NCBI RefSeq assembly: GCF_001758225.1
Contig: NZ_MAST01000009.1
Span: 62,001-126,000 of the forward strand
DNA length: 64,000 bases
Direction of reading: 5' to 3'
Source: Humibacillus sp. DSM 29435
Lineage (GTDB): Bacteria; Actinomycetota; Actinomycetes; Actinomycetales; Dermatophilaceae
This document shows positions 49,259 to 58,207 of the stretch, piece by piece; positions within the stretch are counted from its first letter, which is position 1, and each line of letters opens with the position of its first letter. Position numbers and translations under genes: made by a program. The notes below the pieces were generated by a model. It was given only the letters and a program-made list of their open reading frames with translations, was not told the origin of the DNA and did no database searches.

Positions 49259-50400
49259 CCGAGCAGCCATCGGATGCCGTTGAGCCCGTGACCGACTCGG
49301 CAACCGGGCCGCCGACGGGGCCGCCGTCAGGGCCGCCGTCGAAGCAGCCGTCAAACCCCGACGCGAGCCCAGCGCCGCGTTGGGCCGACGCGGTCGCCCG
49401 GAACGCGCAGGCCCTCGCTCGACCCCTCGAGATCGCTCGGGCCGGCGGTGTCGACGACCACGAGCTGGCCGTCGCCCTGCGCTTCGCCGGTGCTGGCTTC
49501 GAACCCTTCCTCGACCGGCAACGTGCGGTGGCCAACTCGGTTGCGCTCACTGACGAGTGGGCACTCGGGTGGGCCAGCACCGTCATCCGGCTCGTCACCG
49601 CCCGCCGCTTCGCCGATGGCTCGCTCGCGCAGTGGGTCGTGCGGTGGGTCGCTCCCCTCGTGCCCGCCGATCGAGGGTGCACGCCCGCCGCGATCGGCGA
49701 TCTCGTCGAGGCCGCCGCGCGCCTCGATGGCCAGGTGGACGTCACCGGGTGGGCCCGCGGCGTCGAGAGCGCCGTCGGGGCCTGGCCGGAGGGCGAGCCC
49801 TTGAGCGACCTCCGGTTGCGAGAGGTCGGGGCCGTCGCGGCGTGGCGAGCCGGGTTCGTGCGGCTGCGCGGGGCGGCACGGGCGGCCGCGCTCACCCTGC
49901 CGCCAGAGGTTGCTGCGGCCGTGCTCGGCACGCCGGGGGGCCCGGCCACCGTGCGCTCGGCCCTCGCGGCGAACGCGAGCCGCCCCGGTGAGTGGCCGGG
50001 AGTCGCCGGTTCACGCCGCTCGATCGGGGCGTTTCGCGGCTTCGGGGGGCCGTGGCGCCTGCCCCCGGTGGTTCTCGGGGGTGACGGGCACCGGTGGTCG
50101 GTGCGTTCGGGGAGCGAACGGTTCACGGTGCTGACCGATGCTTTCGGCACCGCGGTGCTGGCCGCCCCGGAGGGGTCCGGCACGCTCGACCCCTACGGCA
50201 CCCAGTCGGCCGGGCCACCTCAGTCGGGCTCGCCACCCCAGCCCATCGAGCTACCGCCAGGGTGGGCCGGGCACGGCGGCGACGTGACGGGTGCGGCGCG
50301 CGCCGCAGGGCTGGCGCTGGTCAGCCACGCCCACAGCCACCGTCTCAGCCTGGTGCCCGACGACGGCGGCGCACCAACACCCGAGCTGCAGGCGCCGTGA
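49255..50400 (+). CDS. Unknown protein of MoxR/vWA/ANL operon
   Basis: A 381-residue soluble protein. A Pro/Ser-rich N terminus (about 40 residues, PPTGPPSGPPSKQPS) is followed by an alpha-helical, Ala-rich region and a C-terminal part with predicted strands (SVRSGSERFTVLTDAFGTAV). No family recognised and no catalytic motif. It is translationally coupled at both ends (ATGA and GTGA), so it is probably a fixed component of the system. An ATG three codons earlier is possible. Confidence 0.75.
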   Translation: MTEQPSDAVEPVTDSATGPPTGPPSGPPSKQPSNPDASPAPRWADAVARNAQALARPLEIARAGGVDDHELAVALRFAGAGFEPFLDRQRAVANSVALTDEWALGWASTVIRLVTARRFADGSLAQWVVRWVAPLVPADRGCTPAAIGDLVEAAARLDGQVDVTGWARGVESAVGAWPEGEPLSDLRLREVGAVAAWRAGFVRLRGAARAAALTLPPEVAAAVLGTPGGPATVRSALAANASRPGEWPGVAGSRRSIGAFRGFGGPWRLPPVVLGGDGHRWSVRSGSERFTVLTDAFGTAVLAAPEGSGTLDPYGTQSAGPPQSGSPPQPIELPPGWAGHGGDVTGAARAAGLALVSHAHSHRLSLVPDDGGAPTPELQAP

Positions 50401-52214
50401 CCGACTACCCGGCGCTGGTCGCACAGTGGTCGCAGGCCTGGCCGGCCGCCCTTGCCTGCTGGGGCCCGTCGTTGCGACTGGCGCCCCCGGCGTTTCTGAC
50501 CGACACCTCGCCGCCCGGGTCGGCGAGCTTCGCCTGGTTCGACTTGAGCGAGGTGCACGCCACCATCGACCTGCGTGTGGTCGTCTCGCTCGGTATCGCC
50601 GACATCCCCCTCCCGGTGCTCGCTCATGAGATCGGCCACCACGTGCTCGCCCCCGCCGACGTGACCGGGCAGGCCCGTATCGTCGAACGCTGTCGCCGGG
50701 GCCTGGTCGACCGTCCTGAGCACGCCCGCCTGGTGTCGAACCTGTGGACCGATCTGCTCATCAACGACCGCCTGCACAGGCGGCACGGGCTCGACCTCAC
50801 CGCCCCCTACGTCGCCAGTCGCCGACAGTCCGAAGGAGCCGCTACCCCAGCCGGGTCGACGCCGTACCCCGCGCCCATGAGAGCGGCCGGCCACGACCCG
50901 GCATCCTTCTTCGACCTCTACCTGCGCGCCTACGAGCTGCTGTGGTCACTGACCCGCGGCACCCTGGTCACGAAGCCACGAGATGAGCAGCTCGAGCTCG
51001 ACGCCCGCCTTCTCGCCCGGCACGCGCGGGTCTTCGCCCGCGACCCCGTCGGCGGGGCAGCCGGGTTCGCCGCCCTCATGCGGCGGTGGCTGCCCGAGAG
51101 CGACACCGTGGCTCCCGGGCAGCTCGTCGCGCCGTGCCACGTCACCAACGACGGGCGCGCGGTTCCCGACGTCGCCGAGGACGACTCGCTCGCTGACCCC
51201 GTCGTGCATCCTGCGCTCGACCCACGCGTCAACCCACAGGCCCCGGCGATCGTCGACGAAGAGCCCCCGGCACGGCATCCGACGGGCTCGCCCCACGGCA
51301 CCGGCAAGGGCTCAGGGCAGGGCTTCGGCCCATCTGACCTGGCCGCCCTCTACGGGGCGCTGCGCCTGGGCCGCGACGCCGCGGTCGACTGGTACGCCGC
51401 GCGCGCCCGACGTCACCTCGTGCCCTTCCCTATTGAGATCGACCCCCCGACGAGCGAACCCGAGCTGCAGGGCCTCGAGACGTGGCAGCTCGGCGACGAC
51501 ATCTCCGACATCGACTGGCTCGCAACGGCGACCCGGTCGGCAACCGTGCTGCCTGGCCTGACCACCCAGCGCCGGGTGGTCGAACGCAGCGAGGGCGACG
51601 ACCCGGACGAGCGGCCCGTCGACCTCGACCTCTACGTCGACTCGTCGGGCTCCATGCCCAACCCCCGCGGTCTCGTCTCCCCCGCGGTGCTCGGCGGCGC
51701 GGTGCTGGTGCTGTCGGCGCTGCGGGTCGGGGCGCGAGTGCGGGTCACGAGCTGGGCGAGCCCCGGTCAGGTCACGGCCAGCGGTGACTTCTCGCGCGAT
51801 CGGGCGGCCGCGATGGCCGCCCTGCTCACCTACCACGGCGGGGGCACCAGCTTTCCCCTCGCGCAGCTCGCAGCCGCCCACCACGTCACCCCTGGCCCGT
51901 CGGCGCACGACTCCGATCGGGCCAGGCGGTGCCACATCGCGGTGCTCTCCGACGACGGGGTGAGCTCGCTGTTCGGGCAGGGGCAGCCCGCCGAGCTGGC
52001 CGGGGCCGCCCATCAGGCCCTCGACCGCGCGGGCGGTGGCGGCACCCTGGTGCTGCAGGTCACCCCGGCCCAGATCGAGCAGGCCCGGGCGATCGCCGGC
52101 GACTACGCGGTGATCGCGGTTCAGGCACCGGATGACATCGTGGGGTTCGCCAAGGAGTTTGCCCGGCGCCACTGGCAGCGCACCGGCGCCCGCGGCACGG
52201 CCAGGAGGCGATGA
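50397..52214 (+). CDS. HEXXH zinc-protease-like / vWA fusion protein
   Basis: A 605-residue protein. Residues 70-90 contain LAHEIGHHVLAP, a HEXXH zinc motif (His77, Glu78, His81). Residues about 405-590 are a von Willebrand A domain with the MIDAS signature DLYVDSSGSMPN (Asp415, Ser417, Ser419) and GGGTSF (Thr484). A Pro/Gly-rich linker lies at about 280-312. vWA domains bind Mg2+ and ligands and partner with MoxR; the added metallopeptidase-like domain is unusual. No membrane segment is seen. Confidence 0.85.
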   Translation: MTDYPALVAQWSQAWPAALACWGPSLRLAPPAFLTDTSPPGSASFAWFDLSEVHATIDLRVVVSLGIADIPLPVLAHEIGHHVLAPADVTGQARIVERCRRGLVDRPEHARLVSNLWTDLLINDRLHRRHGLDLTAPYVASRRQSEGAATPAGSTPYPAPMRAAGHDPASFFDLYLRAYELLWSLTRGTLVTKPRDEQLELDARLLARHARVFARDPVGGAAGFAALMRRWLPESDTVAPGQLVAPCHVTNDGRAVPDVAEDDSLADPVVHPALDPRVNPQAPAIVDEEPPARHPTGSPHGTGKGSGQGFGPSDLAALYGALRLGRDAAVDWYAARARRHLVPFPIEIDPPTSEPELQGLETWQLGDDISDIDWLATATRSATVLPGLTTQRRVVERSEGDDPDERPVDLDLYVDSSGSMPNPRGLVSPAVLGGAVLVLSALRVGARVRVTSWASPGQVTASGDFSRDRAAAMAALLTYHGGGTSFPLAQLAAAHHVTPGPSAHDSDRARRCHIAVLSDDGVSSLFGQGQPAELAGAAHQALDRAGGGGTLVLQVTPAQIEQARAIAGDYAVIAVQAPDDIVGFAKEFARRHWQRTGARGTARRR

Positions 52215-52218
52215 CGAG

Positions 52219-52836
52219 ATGCCGAGATCGACAACGGGAGACAAGACCCCCCGCACGGCTCCGCTCGACCATCCCCTGCCCGGCAGCGTCGAGGGCCCGT
52301 GGCTCCAGAGCCTCACGGCCCGGCTGCTGCGCGTTCCCGACGACTTCCTGGCCCACGACGTGGTCACCCGCGCCGTCGTCAACGACACCCTTGACCTGCT
52401 GGGGTCGAGCCCGTGCCGCGACTGGACGAGGGTCGACTCGACCGACCTACCGTCGAGGCTGGCCACGCAGGTCGGCTGCTGGCTCGTCACCGACCCAGAG
52501 CTCTCGCGCATCGTCGGCCCGCAGCCCGGTGAGCAGGTCGTTCGGTCGCTGGCCACCTTCGCCACCCACGTTGCTGCCGTTCCGCTTCGGTCGTGGTTCG
52601 GTGACGACCCGGAGCGACACGAGGAGGTGGTGCGAGCCCTGTTGCGCGCCTTAATGATCCGCCCTCGGGGTGAGAGCCACGACGTTGCCGAGGACGCCTG
52701 GGTCTCCCTCAGCAGCTCGGTGCGTGAGGGTGCGCTGCGTCTCGCCGCGGTCGAGCAGCTTCAGGCCGCCGAACTGGCCCGGCGGCTGGCCGAACAGCGG
52801 GCCAGGGAAGCGGCGGCGCAGTACACCCATGTCTGA
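52219..52836 (+). CDS. Unknown helical protein of MoxR/vWA/ANL operon
   Basis: A 205-residue, largely helical protein. The last 30 residues (LQAAELARRLAEQRAREAAA) look like a coiled coil. No family recognised. It follows the vWA gene by 4 bp and overlaps the ANL ligase gene by 8 bp, so it is made together with them and may serve as an adaptor between ATPase, vWA and ligase, which is speculation. Confidence 0.75.
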   Translation: MPRSTTGDKTPRTAPLDHPLPGSVEGPWLQSLTARLLRVPDDFLAHDVVTRAVVNDTLDLLGSSPCRDWTRVDSTDLPSRLATQVGCWLVTDPELSRIVGPQPGEQVVRSLATFATHVAAVPLRSWFGDDPERHEEVVRALLRALMIRPRGESHDVAEDAWVSLSSSVREGALRLAAVEQLQAAELARRLAEQRAREAAAQYTHV

Positions 52837-54223
52837 CGCCGAGGTCTTACTCTCGCCTGCGCTCGCGCTGCCGGGCTACGCCGCGATGGGGGATGCCGTT
52901 CGCGACGACGCCGAACGGTGGCCGACCCTCTCGCCCCCGGGCCTCGCCCGCCTCGAGACCCTCCGGCACCACCCGCATGCCCCGGTCTGGACCCACGCCT
53001 GTGGAGACCTGCTCACGAGCGCCGACCACCTCGCGCTGGCGACCTGGGCGGAGGGCCTGAGCCGACCTGCCGACAGCGGGGCCACGAACGGCATCCCGCC
53101 GCACTGGCTGCTGGTCGAGCTCGAACGGCTCCGACGGGTCGTGCCGTTCCTGCGACGACTCGGCGTGCGGGAGTGGGCCGACGTTCCGGTGATCGGGCGG
53201 GCCGACCTCGCCCGGTCGATCGCTGACTTCGTGCCGACCGATGTCACCCTCGACCGGGTCGTGCAGGGCACCAGCTCGGGCAGCACCGGCTCTGCGCTCG
53301 TCATCCCCTGGCATCCGGTCGACATCGCCAAGGACCTTCCGCTCATCGACCACCTCCTGTCGGCGCGTGGCGTGGCGTGGCCCACCGACCCCGACCGGCT
53401 CGGCCTGCTCAGCGTCGTCGACCAGGCTCAGGCGTTCACCTACGCCTCGGTGCTGACCACCCGTTCTGAGCAGGGCATGGCGCGGGTGAGCCTGCACGCG
53501 AGCGCGTGGTCGAGCCAGCACGACCGCCGCGAGTTTCTTTGTGCTGCAGACCCGCAGGTCGTGTCGGGCTCGGCCCTCACGCTGCTCTCGTACGCCGCCC
53601 TCGACCTGCCGACGCGACCGCTCGCCGCTGTCTCCGGCGCGGTCGAGCTCTCGGTCCCCGCCCGGTCCCACCTCGAGGCGTCGCTCGGCGCTCCGGTCAT
53701 CGACCTCTATGGCCTGCGCGAGACCGGCCCAGTAGCGGGCGAGGCAACGGCCGGGCAGGGGCACCTGCTCGTGCCCCGCCGCATCTTCGTCGAGGTGGTC
53801 GACCACCGCGCCCGCCCTGTCGCCGACGGCGTGCCGGGCGAGGTCGTCGTCTCGGCGCTGGAGAACCCGTACCTACCGCTGCTGCGCTACCGCACCGGCG
53901 ACCGCGCCGCCCTCGTCGGCACCGGTCGAGAGCGGCGACTCGTCGGACTCGAGGGTCGCGAGGCGGTGTGCTTCGTGACCGGCCGTGGAGGGTCTGTGCA
54001 GTCGGTCGAGCTGACGCAACAGCTGCAGCGACACAGCATCCGGGCGTGGACGGTCGAGCAGGATGCCGACGGGGCAGTGGTCGTGCGCTCGGTGGGCGGC
54101 GACCCGGCTGGTGCCCGTGACGCCGTGGCGACGCTGCTCGACCAACCGGTGGCCGTCGTGCCGGTCAGCAGCGCGACCGACCTCGGGCCCGGGAAACCGC
54201 GTCGCTTCCACTCGGAGGCCTGA
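52829..54223 (+). CDS. ANL-superfamily (PaaK-like) adenylating enzyme
   Basis: A 464-residue enzyme resembling phenylacetate-CoA ligase or coenzyme F390 synthetase. The ATP phosphate loop is GTSSGSTGSAL (about 147-157), then DLYGLRETGPVAGE, LRYRTGDRAALV and the C-terminal Lys in LGPGKPRRF. ANL enzymes activate carboxylates as acyl-AMP. An ANL enzyme inside a MoxR-vWA operon is unexpected. Substrate unknown; no acyl-carrier protein is adjacent. Confidence 0.88.
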   Translation: MSDAEVLLSPALALPGYAAMGDAVRDDAERWPTLSPPGLARLETLRHHPHAPVWTHACGDLLTSADHLALATWAEGLSRPADSGATNGIPPHWLLVELERLRRVVPFLRRLGVREWADVPVIGRADLARSIADFVPTDVTLDRVVQGTSSGSTGSALVIPWHPVDIAKDLPLIDHLLSARGVAWPTDPDRLGLLSVVDQAQAFTYASVLTTRSEQGMARVSLHASAWSSQHDRREFLCAADPQVVSGSALTLLSYAALDLPTRPLAAVSGAVELSVPARSHLEASLGAPVIDLYGLRETGPVAGEATAGQGHLLVPRRIFVEVVDHRARPVADGVPGEVVVSALENPYLPLLRYRTGDRAALVGTGRERRLVGLEGREAVCFVTGRGGSVQSVELTQQLQRHSIRAWTVEQDADGAVVVRSVGGDPAGARDAVATLLDQPVAVVPVSSATDLGPGKPRRFHSEA

Positions 54224-54349
54224 CCCGCCTACCTACCGGCCACGTGTCGGCACCGGTGCCGTGTGCGCTGTTCCGGGCCCACGCCCCGGTCAACGCACAC
54301 GCGCTCAGACCCGAGCGCTCGGCCGGCCAACGGTTGTTGGTGAGCATCT

Positions 54350-54379
54350 TTGACAGGTGACCATTTGGTCACCTATTCT
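54350..54379 (+). promoter_or_regulatory. SigA-type promoter of arsR-AHSA1 operon
   Basis: TTGACA (54350-54355), an 18-bp spacer and TATTCT (54374-54379) form a near-consensus promoter. Transcription would begin about 54386, exactly at the GTG start, so the mRNA is probably leaderless. Confidence 0.75.
54355..54374. promoter_or_regulatory. ArsR operator palindrome inside the promoter spacer
   Basis: AGGTGACCATTTGGTCACCT has perfect 8-bp arms around ATTT. It fills the space between the -35 and -10 elements, so a bound repressor would block RNA polymerase. The downstream ArsR-type protein is the likely ligand (autoregulation). Confidence 0.75.
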
Positions 54380-54385
54380 CAGGAG

Positions 54386-54715
54386 GTGGACGACGACCTG
54401 GTGTTCAAGGCGCTGGCCGACCCGACGCGGCGGCTGCTCCTCGACGCCCTGTTCGAGCGCGACGGACGCAGCCTCAGCGAGCTCGAGGCGGTGGTGGCGG
54501 CCCGAAGTGAGATGACGCGCTTCGGGGTGAGCAAGCACCTGCGACTGCTCGAGGCAGCCGGGCTCGTGGTCACCCGCAAGCAGGGCCGGGTCAAGCTGCA
54601 CCACCTCAACCCCGTCCCGATCCGGTTGCTCCACGACCGGTGGATCGACAAGTACACCGAGCGCCGGGTCACGGCGCTCACCGAGCTCAAACGACAGCTG
54701 GAGGACAACTCATGA
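54386..54715 (+). CDS. ArsR-family transcriptional regulator
   Basis: A 109-residue regulator with winged-helix segments FKALADPTRRLLLDALFE and FGVSKHLRLLEAAGLV. No Cys metal site is seen, as in the subgroup linked to AHSA1/SRPBCC proteins. GTG 54386 is chosen because the promoter places +1 there; the AGGAG just before it cannot act at zero spacing. It overlaps the SRPBCC gene by 4 bp (ATGA). Confidence 0.88.
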   Translation: MDDDLVFKALADPTRRLLLDALFERDGRSLSELEAVVAARSEMTRFGVSKHLRLLEAAGLVVTRKQGRVKLHHLNPVPIRLLHDRWIDKYTERRVTALTELKRQLEDNS

Positions 54716-55278
54716 GCACCTCATCCGACCCGACGTCGACCGTCGAGAAGTCGATCCCCGCCACTGCGCCAGCCTCGATGGCCGCCTCGAACGACGAGGC
54801 CCCCGAGGTGCAGGTCTACGCGATCTACATCGACGCGCCGGCTCAGAAGATCTGGGACGCCGTCACCACCGCAGAGTTCAGCGAGCGCTTCGGCTACGGC
54901 GGCGTGACCGAGATCGACCTGACCCCCGGCGGGGCGGTTCGCGACCTCACCACCGCCGAGATGAAGAAGATGGGCATGGGAGACGTGGCGGCCACCGGCA
55001 CCGTGATCGAGGTCGACCCGCCGCACAAGCTGGTGATGACCTGGTCGCCGGCGTGGCAGGACGAGCCCGAGACCACGCTGACCTACGAGATCAAGGAGTA
55101 CCCGGAGGGCGCGTCATGCTTCACCCTGACCCACGTGCTCACCGGAGCGCCCAACACCGCCAAGGACGTTCGCGGCGGTGGAGACGCCGGCGCCGGTGGT
55201 GGCGGATGGCCGTGGGTGCTCAGCAGCCTGAAGACGCTGCTCGAGACCGACCGGGTGATGGCCGGCGCCGGCACCTGA
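54712..55278 (+). CDS. AHSA1-type SRPBCC protein
   Basis: A 188-residue protein. About 35 disordered Ser/Pro/Ala residues precede the START-like domain (VYAIYIDAPAQKIWDAVTTA, TGTVIEVDPPHKLVMTWSP). This fold binds hydrophobic ligands. The pairing ArsR-AHSA1 is common in actinobacteria and the ligand may induce the operon, though no ligand is known here. Confidence 0.87.
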   Translation: MSTSSDPTSTVEKSIPATAPASMAASNDEAPEVQVYAIYIDAPAQKIWDAVTTAEFSERFGYGGVTEIDLTPGGAVRDLTTAEMKKMGMGDVAATGTVIEVDPPHKLVMTWSPAWQDEPETTLTYEIKEYPEGASCFTLTHVLTGAPNTAKDVRGGGDAGAGGGGWPWVLSSLKTLLETDRVMAGAGT

Positions 55279-55319
55279 GCATCGGCGCGACGGGGGCCGG
55301 CAGAGGGCAGACTGGTGGC

Positions 55320-55763
55320 ATGGCGCACTTCGAGATCCGCATCGACTCACCCCTCTCGGCGCCTGACGCCTGGGCGCGCATCCTCGACCTGCGCGCCCAC
55401 TCGGTGGTCATCCCCCTCACCACCGTGACCGGCGACACGCTGGATGCCGCCGGGCTGGCTCCCGGAAGCAGCTTCAACGCCCGCACAGCGGTGGGCCCGG
55501 CCGGCTTCGACGACCCGATGGTGTTCGAGGAGGTCATCCAGCCGACCGAGACCTCTGCCGGGCAGGCCCGGATCCGCAAGGAGGGCAAGCTCGTCCGAGG
55601 TGAGATCACGCTGACGGTGACCCCTCGGGCCGGTGGGTCGACTGTCGTGTGGCACCAAGACATCACCGTCAACCACGTGCCCCGGCTCGCCGACCCGGTG
55701 GTGGCGCGGGTCGCGCGTGGCGCCTACGCCTCTGTGCTGAAGAAGCTGCTCGCCCGGGTCTAG
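55320..55763 (+). CDS. SRPBCC-family protein
   Basis: A 147-residue single-domain polyketide-cyclase-like protein (MAHFEIRIDSPLSAPDAWAR, VVWHQDITVNHVPRLADPVV). It follows the AHSA1 gene by 41 bp and is probably in the same transcript. No catalytic residues can be assigned. Confidence 0.83.
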   Translation: MAHFEIRIDSPLSAPDAWARILDLRAHSVVIPLTTVTGDTLDAAGLAPGSSFNARTAVGPAGFDDPMVFEEVIQPTETSAGQARIRKEGKLVRGEITLTVTPRAGGSTVVWHQDITVNHVPRLADPVVARVARGAYASVLKKLLARV

Positions 55764-55821
55764 CTGGTCTCAGGGCCGCTCAGACGCAATCCGTCGGCGC
55801 GTCCGCGGCGAACCACTGCCC

Positions 55822-57318
55822 ATGACCCGCATCCGTTTCGCCCTCTCTGGCATCCTTGCCGCCCTGGCCGGGATCGCCTCCGGGCACCTGGTGGCGGCCT
55901 TCCTCAATCCCTCTGCCTCGCCGGTGCTCGCCATCGGCTCCACCGTCATCGACCTGACCCCTACTCCGGTCAAGGAGTGGGCCATCGCCCACTTCGGAAC
56001 CAACGACAAGCTGATCCTGCAGGGGTCCGTGTTCATCGTGACCCTCCTGCTCGCCGGTGTGGCCGGCATCCTGTCGCAGCGACGTCGCGCCGTCGGGGTC
56101 GGCCTCGTGGCCCTGCTCGTCGTACTCGCCGGCGCAGCCGCGCTGGCCCGGCCCACCGCCACGGCCCTCGACCTCGTGCCCGCGCTCGTCACGCTCGCCG
56201 TCGGGGTGGCCACGCTGCTCTACCTGTTGCGCCAGGCCGACGGCGCGACCAGCCAAGACCCCGGCACGAGCCGGCGCGGCTTTCTGCTCGGCGCCGGCGG
56301 TATCGCCGTCGGTGCGGTGCTCGTCGGCATCGGTGGCCAGCTGAAGATCGGCGCCCGCACCGTCGCCAACATCGCCCTCCCCAAGCCCAAGAGCCCCGCG
56401 AAGGCGCTGCCCACCGGCCTGGAGACGACAGTCAAGGGCATCTCGCCCCTACAGACCCCCACCGCCAAGTTCTACCGCGTCGACACCAACCTCGCGGTGC
56501 CCCAGGTGGATCTCGACCGCTGGACCCTCGAAATCGACGGCATGGTCGAAAAACCCTTCACCCTCACCTTCGCCGAGCTGTCGGCGATGCCCCTCATCGA
56601 GCGCGACATCACCATGACGTGCGTCTCGAACGAGGTCGGGGGTGGCTATGTCGGAGCCGCGCGCTGGCTCGGTGTCCGACTCACGGATGTGCTTGATCGG
56701 GCTGGACTGAGGGGCCGGCCCGATCAAGTGCTCAGCACCGCCGTCGACGGGTTCACCATCAGCACCCCCCTGTCGGCCATCACCGACGGGCGCGACGCCA
56801 TGATCGCCATCGGCATGAACGGCAAGTCGCTCACCGACACCCACGGCTTCCCGGCCCGCCTCATCACCCCGGGCCTCTACGGCTTCGTCGGGGCCACCAA
56901 GTGGCTCACCAAGCTCACCCTCACCACGTATGCCGCCGACCAGTCGTACTGGACGAAGCGGCAGTGGGCCACCGACGCTCCGATCAAGACCAGTGCGCGC
57001 ATCGACACGCCCGCACCGCTGTCGACCATCCCGGCCGGCAAGACTGCCATCGGCGGCGTGGCCTGGGCCCAGCACCGCGGCGTCGCCAAGGTGCAGGTGC
57101 GCATCGACGACGACGACTGGCAGGACACGAAGCTCGGGCCCGACGTGGGCGTCGACTACTGGCGCCAGTGGTACCTGCCCTGGGACGCCAAGCCCGGCCT
57201 GCATCGCCTCTCGGTGCGTGCCGTCGACCGCCAGGGCGAGGTTCAGGGCAGCAAGCGCGCCGCCCCCTTCCCCAGCGGGTCCAGCGGCATCCAGGAGCTC
57301 GTCGTCACCGTGACGTGA
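55822..57318 (+). CDS. Membrane-anchored molybdopterin oxidoreductase
   Basis: A 498-residue protein. Residues 1-140 hold about four membrane helices, then an internal twin-Arg stretch (SRRGFLLGAGGIAVGAVLVG). The rest is a sulfite oxidase-type domain with Mo-ligand Cys in TMTCVSNEVGGG and a C-terminal Ig-like dimerisation domain (GVAWAQHRGVAKVQVRIDD). It acts outside the membrane, reducing or oxidising a sulfur or related compound. In mycobacteria a similar gene belongs to the SigK regulon, matching its position here. Confidence 0.88.
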   Translation: MTRIRFALSGILAALAGIASGHLVAAFLNPSASPVLAIGSTVIDLTPTPVKEWAIAHFGTNDKLILQGSVFIVTLLLAGVAGILSQRRRAVGVGLVALLVVLAGAAALARPTATALDLVPALVTLAVGVATLLYLLRQADGATSQDPGTSRRGFLLGAGGIAVGAVLVGIGGQLKIGARTVANIALPKPKSPAKALPTGLETTVKGISPLQTPTAKFYRVDTNLAVPQVDLDRWTLEIDGMVEKPFTLTFAELSAMPLIERDITMTCVSNEVGGGYVGAARWLGVRLTDVLDRAGLRGRPDQVLSTAVDGFTISTPLSAITDGRDAMIAIGMNGKSLTDTHGFPARLITPGLYGFVGATKWLTKLTLTTYAADQSYWTKRQWATDAPIKTSARIDTPAPLSTIPAGKTAIGGVAWAQHRGVAKVQVRIDDDDWQDTKLGPDVGVDYWRQWYLPWDAKPGLHRLSVRAVDRQGEVQGSKRAAPFPSGSSGIQELVVTVT

Positions 57319-57327
57319 CGCCCTGGC

Positions 57328-57357
57328 CGGGGTGGGTGACGCACGTCACCCACCCCG
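57328..57357. terminator. Terminator after Mo oxidoreductase gene
   Basis: CGGGGTGGGTGAC pairs perfectly with GTCACCCACCCCG (13 bp) around GCAC, starting 9 bp after the stop. Confidence 0.8.
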
Positions 57358-57517
57358 CCGCAAGAAAGACCGAAAAACCTGCAAACACTGGCAATCCGCC
57401 GCTGCGGGCAGGACGAACTACAGATGACAGTGCTTCACCAGTCAGCACGCGGGATGGATCACCACGACCCACCCGCCCACAAACCAGCAAAACCACTCTC
57501 AAGGAGAACTACCGATC

Positions 57518-58171
57518 ATGATGACCAAGACCCGCACCAGCCTCGTGGCCCTCGCCATCGCCCTGCCCCTGAGCCTCGCGGCCTGCGGCAGCTCGAGCAC
57601 CGACACCGCCTCCCCCGCACCCGCCGCCGGCGGCAACAGCTCGACCTCCGCCCCCATGACCGACACCCCGGCCCCGTCAGAGACCAGCGCCGACGCCATG
57701 AACGCCGTCTTCGGCGCCGGCTGCGCCCTGGTCCCCAAGGACGGCAAGGGCTCGTTCAACGGCATGGCCAACGAACCGGTCGCCACCGCCGCCAGCGCCA
57801 ACCCGCTCCTGTCGACCCTGGTCACCGCCGTCAAGGCCGCCGGCCTCGTCGACACCCTCAACTCGGCCCCCGAGATCACCGTCTTCGCGCCCACCAACGA
57901 CGCCTTCGCCAAGATCCCCGCCGACACCCTCAAGAAGGTCCTCGCCGACAAGCCGACCCTGACCAAGATCCTCACCAACCACGTCATCGCGGGCAAGCTC
58001 TCCCCCGACATGCTCGCCGGCACCCACAAGACCCTCGCCGGCACCGAGATCACCGTCAAGGGCTCAGGCGAGAACTTCACCGTCGGCAAGGCCGACGCCA
58101 AGGTCGTCTGCGGCAACGTGCCCACCGCCAACGCCACGGTCTACATCATCGACTCCGTCCTGATGCCCTGA
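57518..58171 (+). CDS. Fasciclin-domain lipoprotein (MPT70/MPT83-like)
   Basis: A 217-residue lipoprotein with lipobox LAAC, a Ser/Ala/Pro linker, and one FAS1 domain (EITVFAPTNDAFAKIPADTL, ILTNHVIAGKLSPDML, VCGNVPTANATVYIIDSVLM). Such proteins mediate adhesion at the cell surface. It lies 36 bp before the sigK-like gene. In mycobacteria MPT70 and MPT83 are SigK targets. AAGGAG precedes the ATG. Confidence 0.92.
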   Translation: MMTKTRTSLVALAIALPLSLAACGSSSTDTASPAPAAGGNSSTSAPMTDTPAPSETSADAMNAVFGAGCALVPKDGKGSFNGMANEPVATAASANPLLSTLVTAVKAAGLVDTLNSAPEITVFAPTNDAFAKIPADTLKKVLADKPTLTKILTNHVIAGKLSPDMLAGTHKTLAGTEITVKGSGENFTVGKADAKVVCGNVPTANATVYIIDSVLMP

Positions 58172-58207
58172 GCACCAGATCGCCAGTTCGGTGTCCGACC
58201 AGACACA

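Noticed and set aside
48543-50183. 546-codon minus-strand open frame opposite the MoxR and unknown genes
   Set aside because: Low-complexity Arg/Pro/Ala translation typical of an antisense frame in G+C-rich DNA. The plus strand has clear ATPase motifs and coupled starts.
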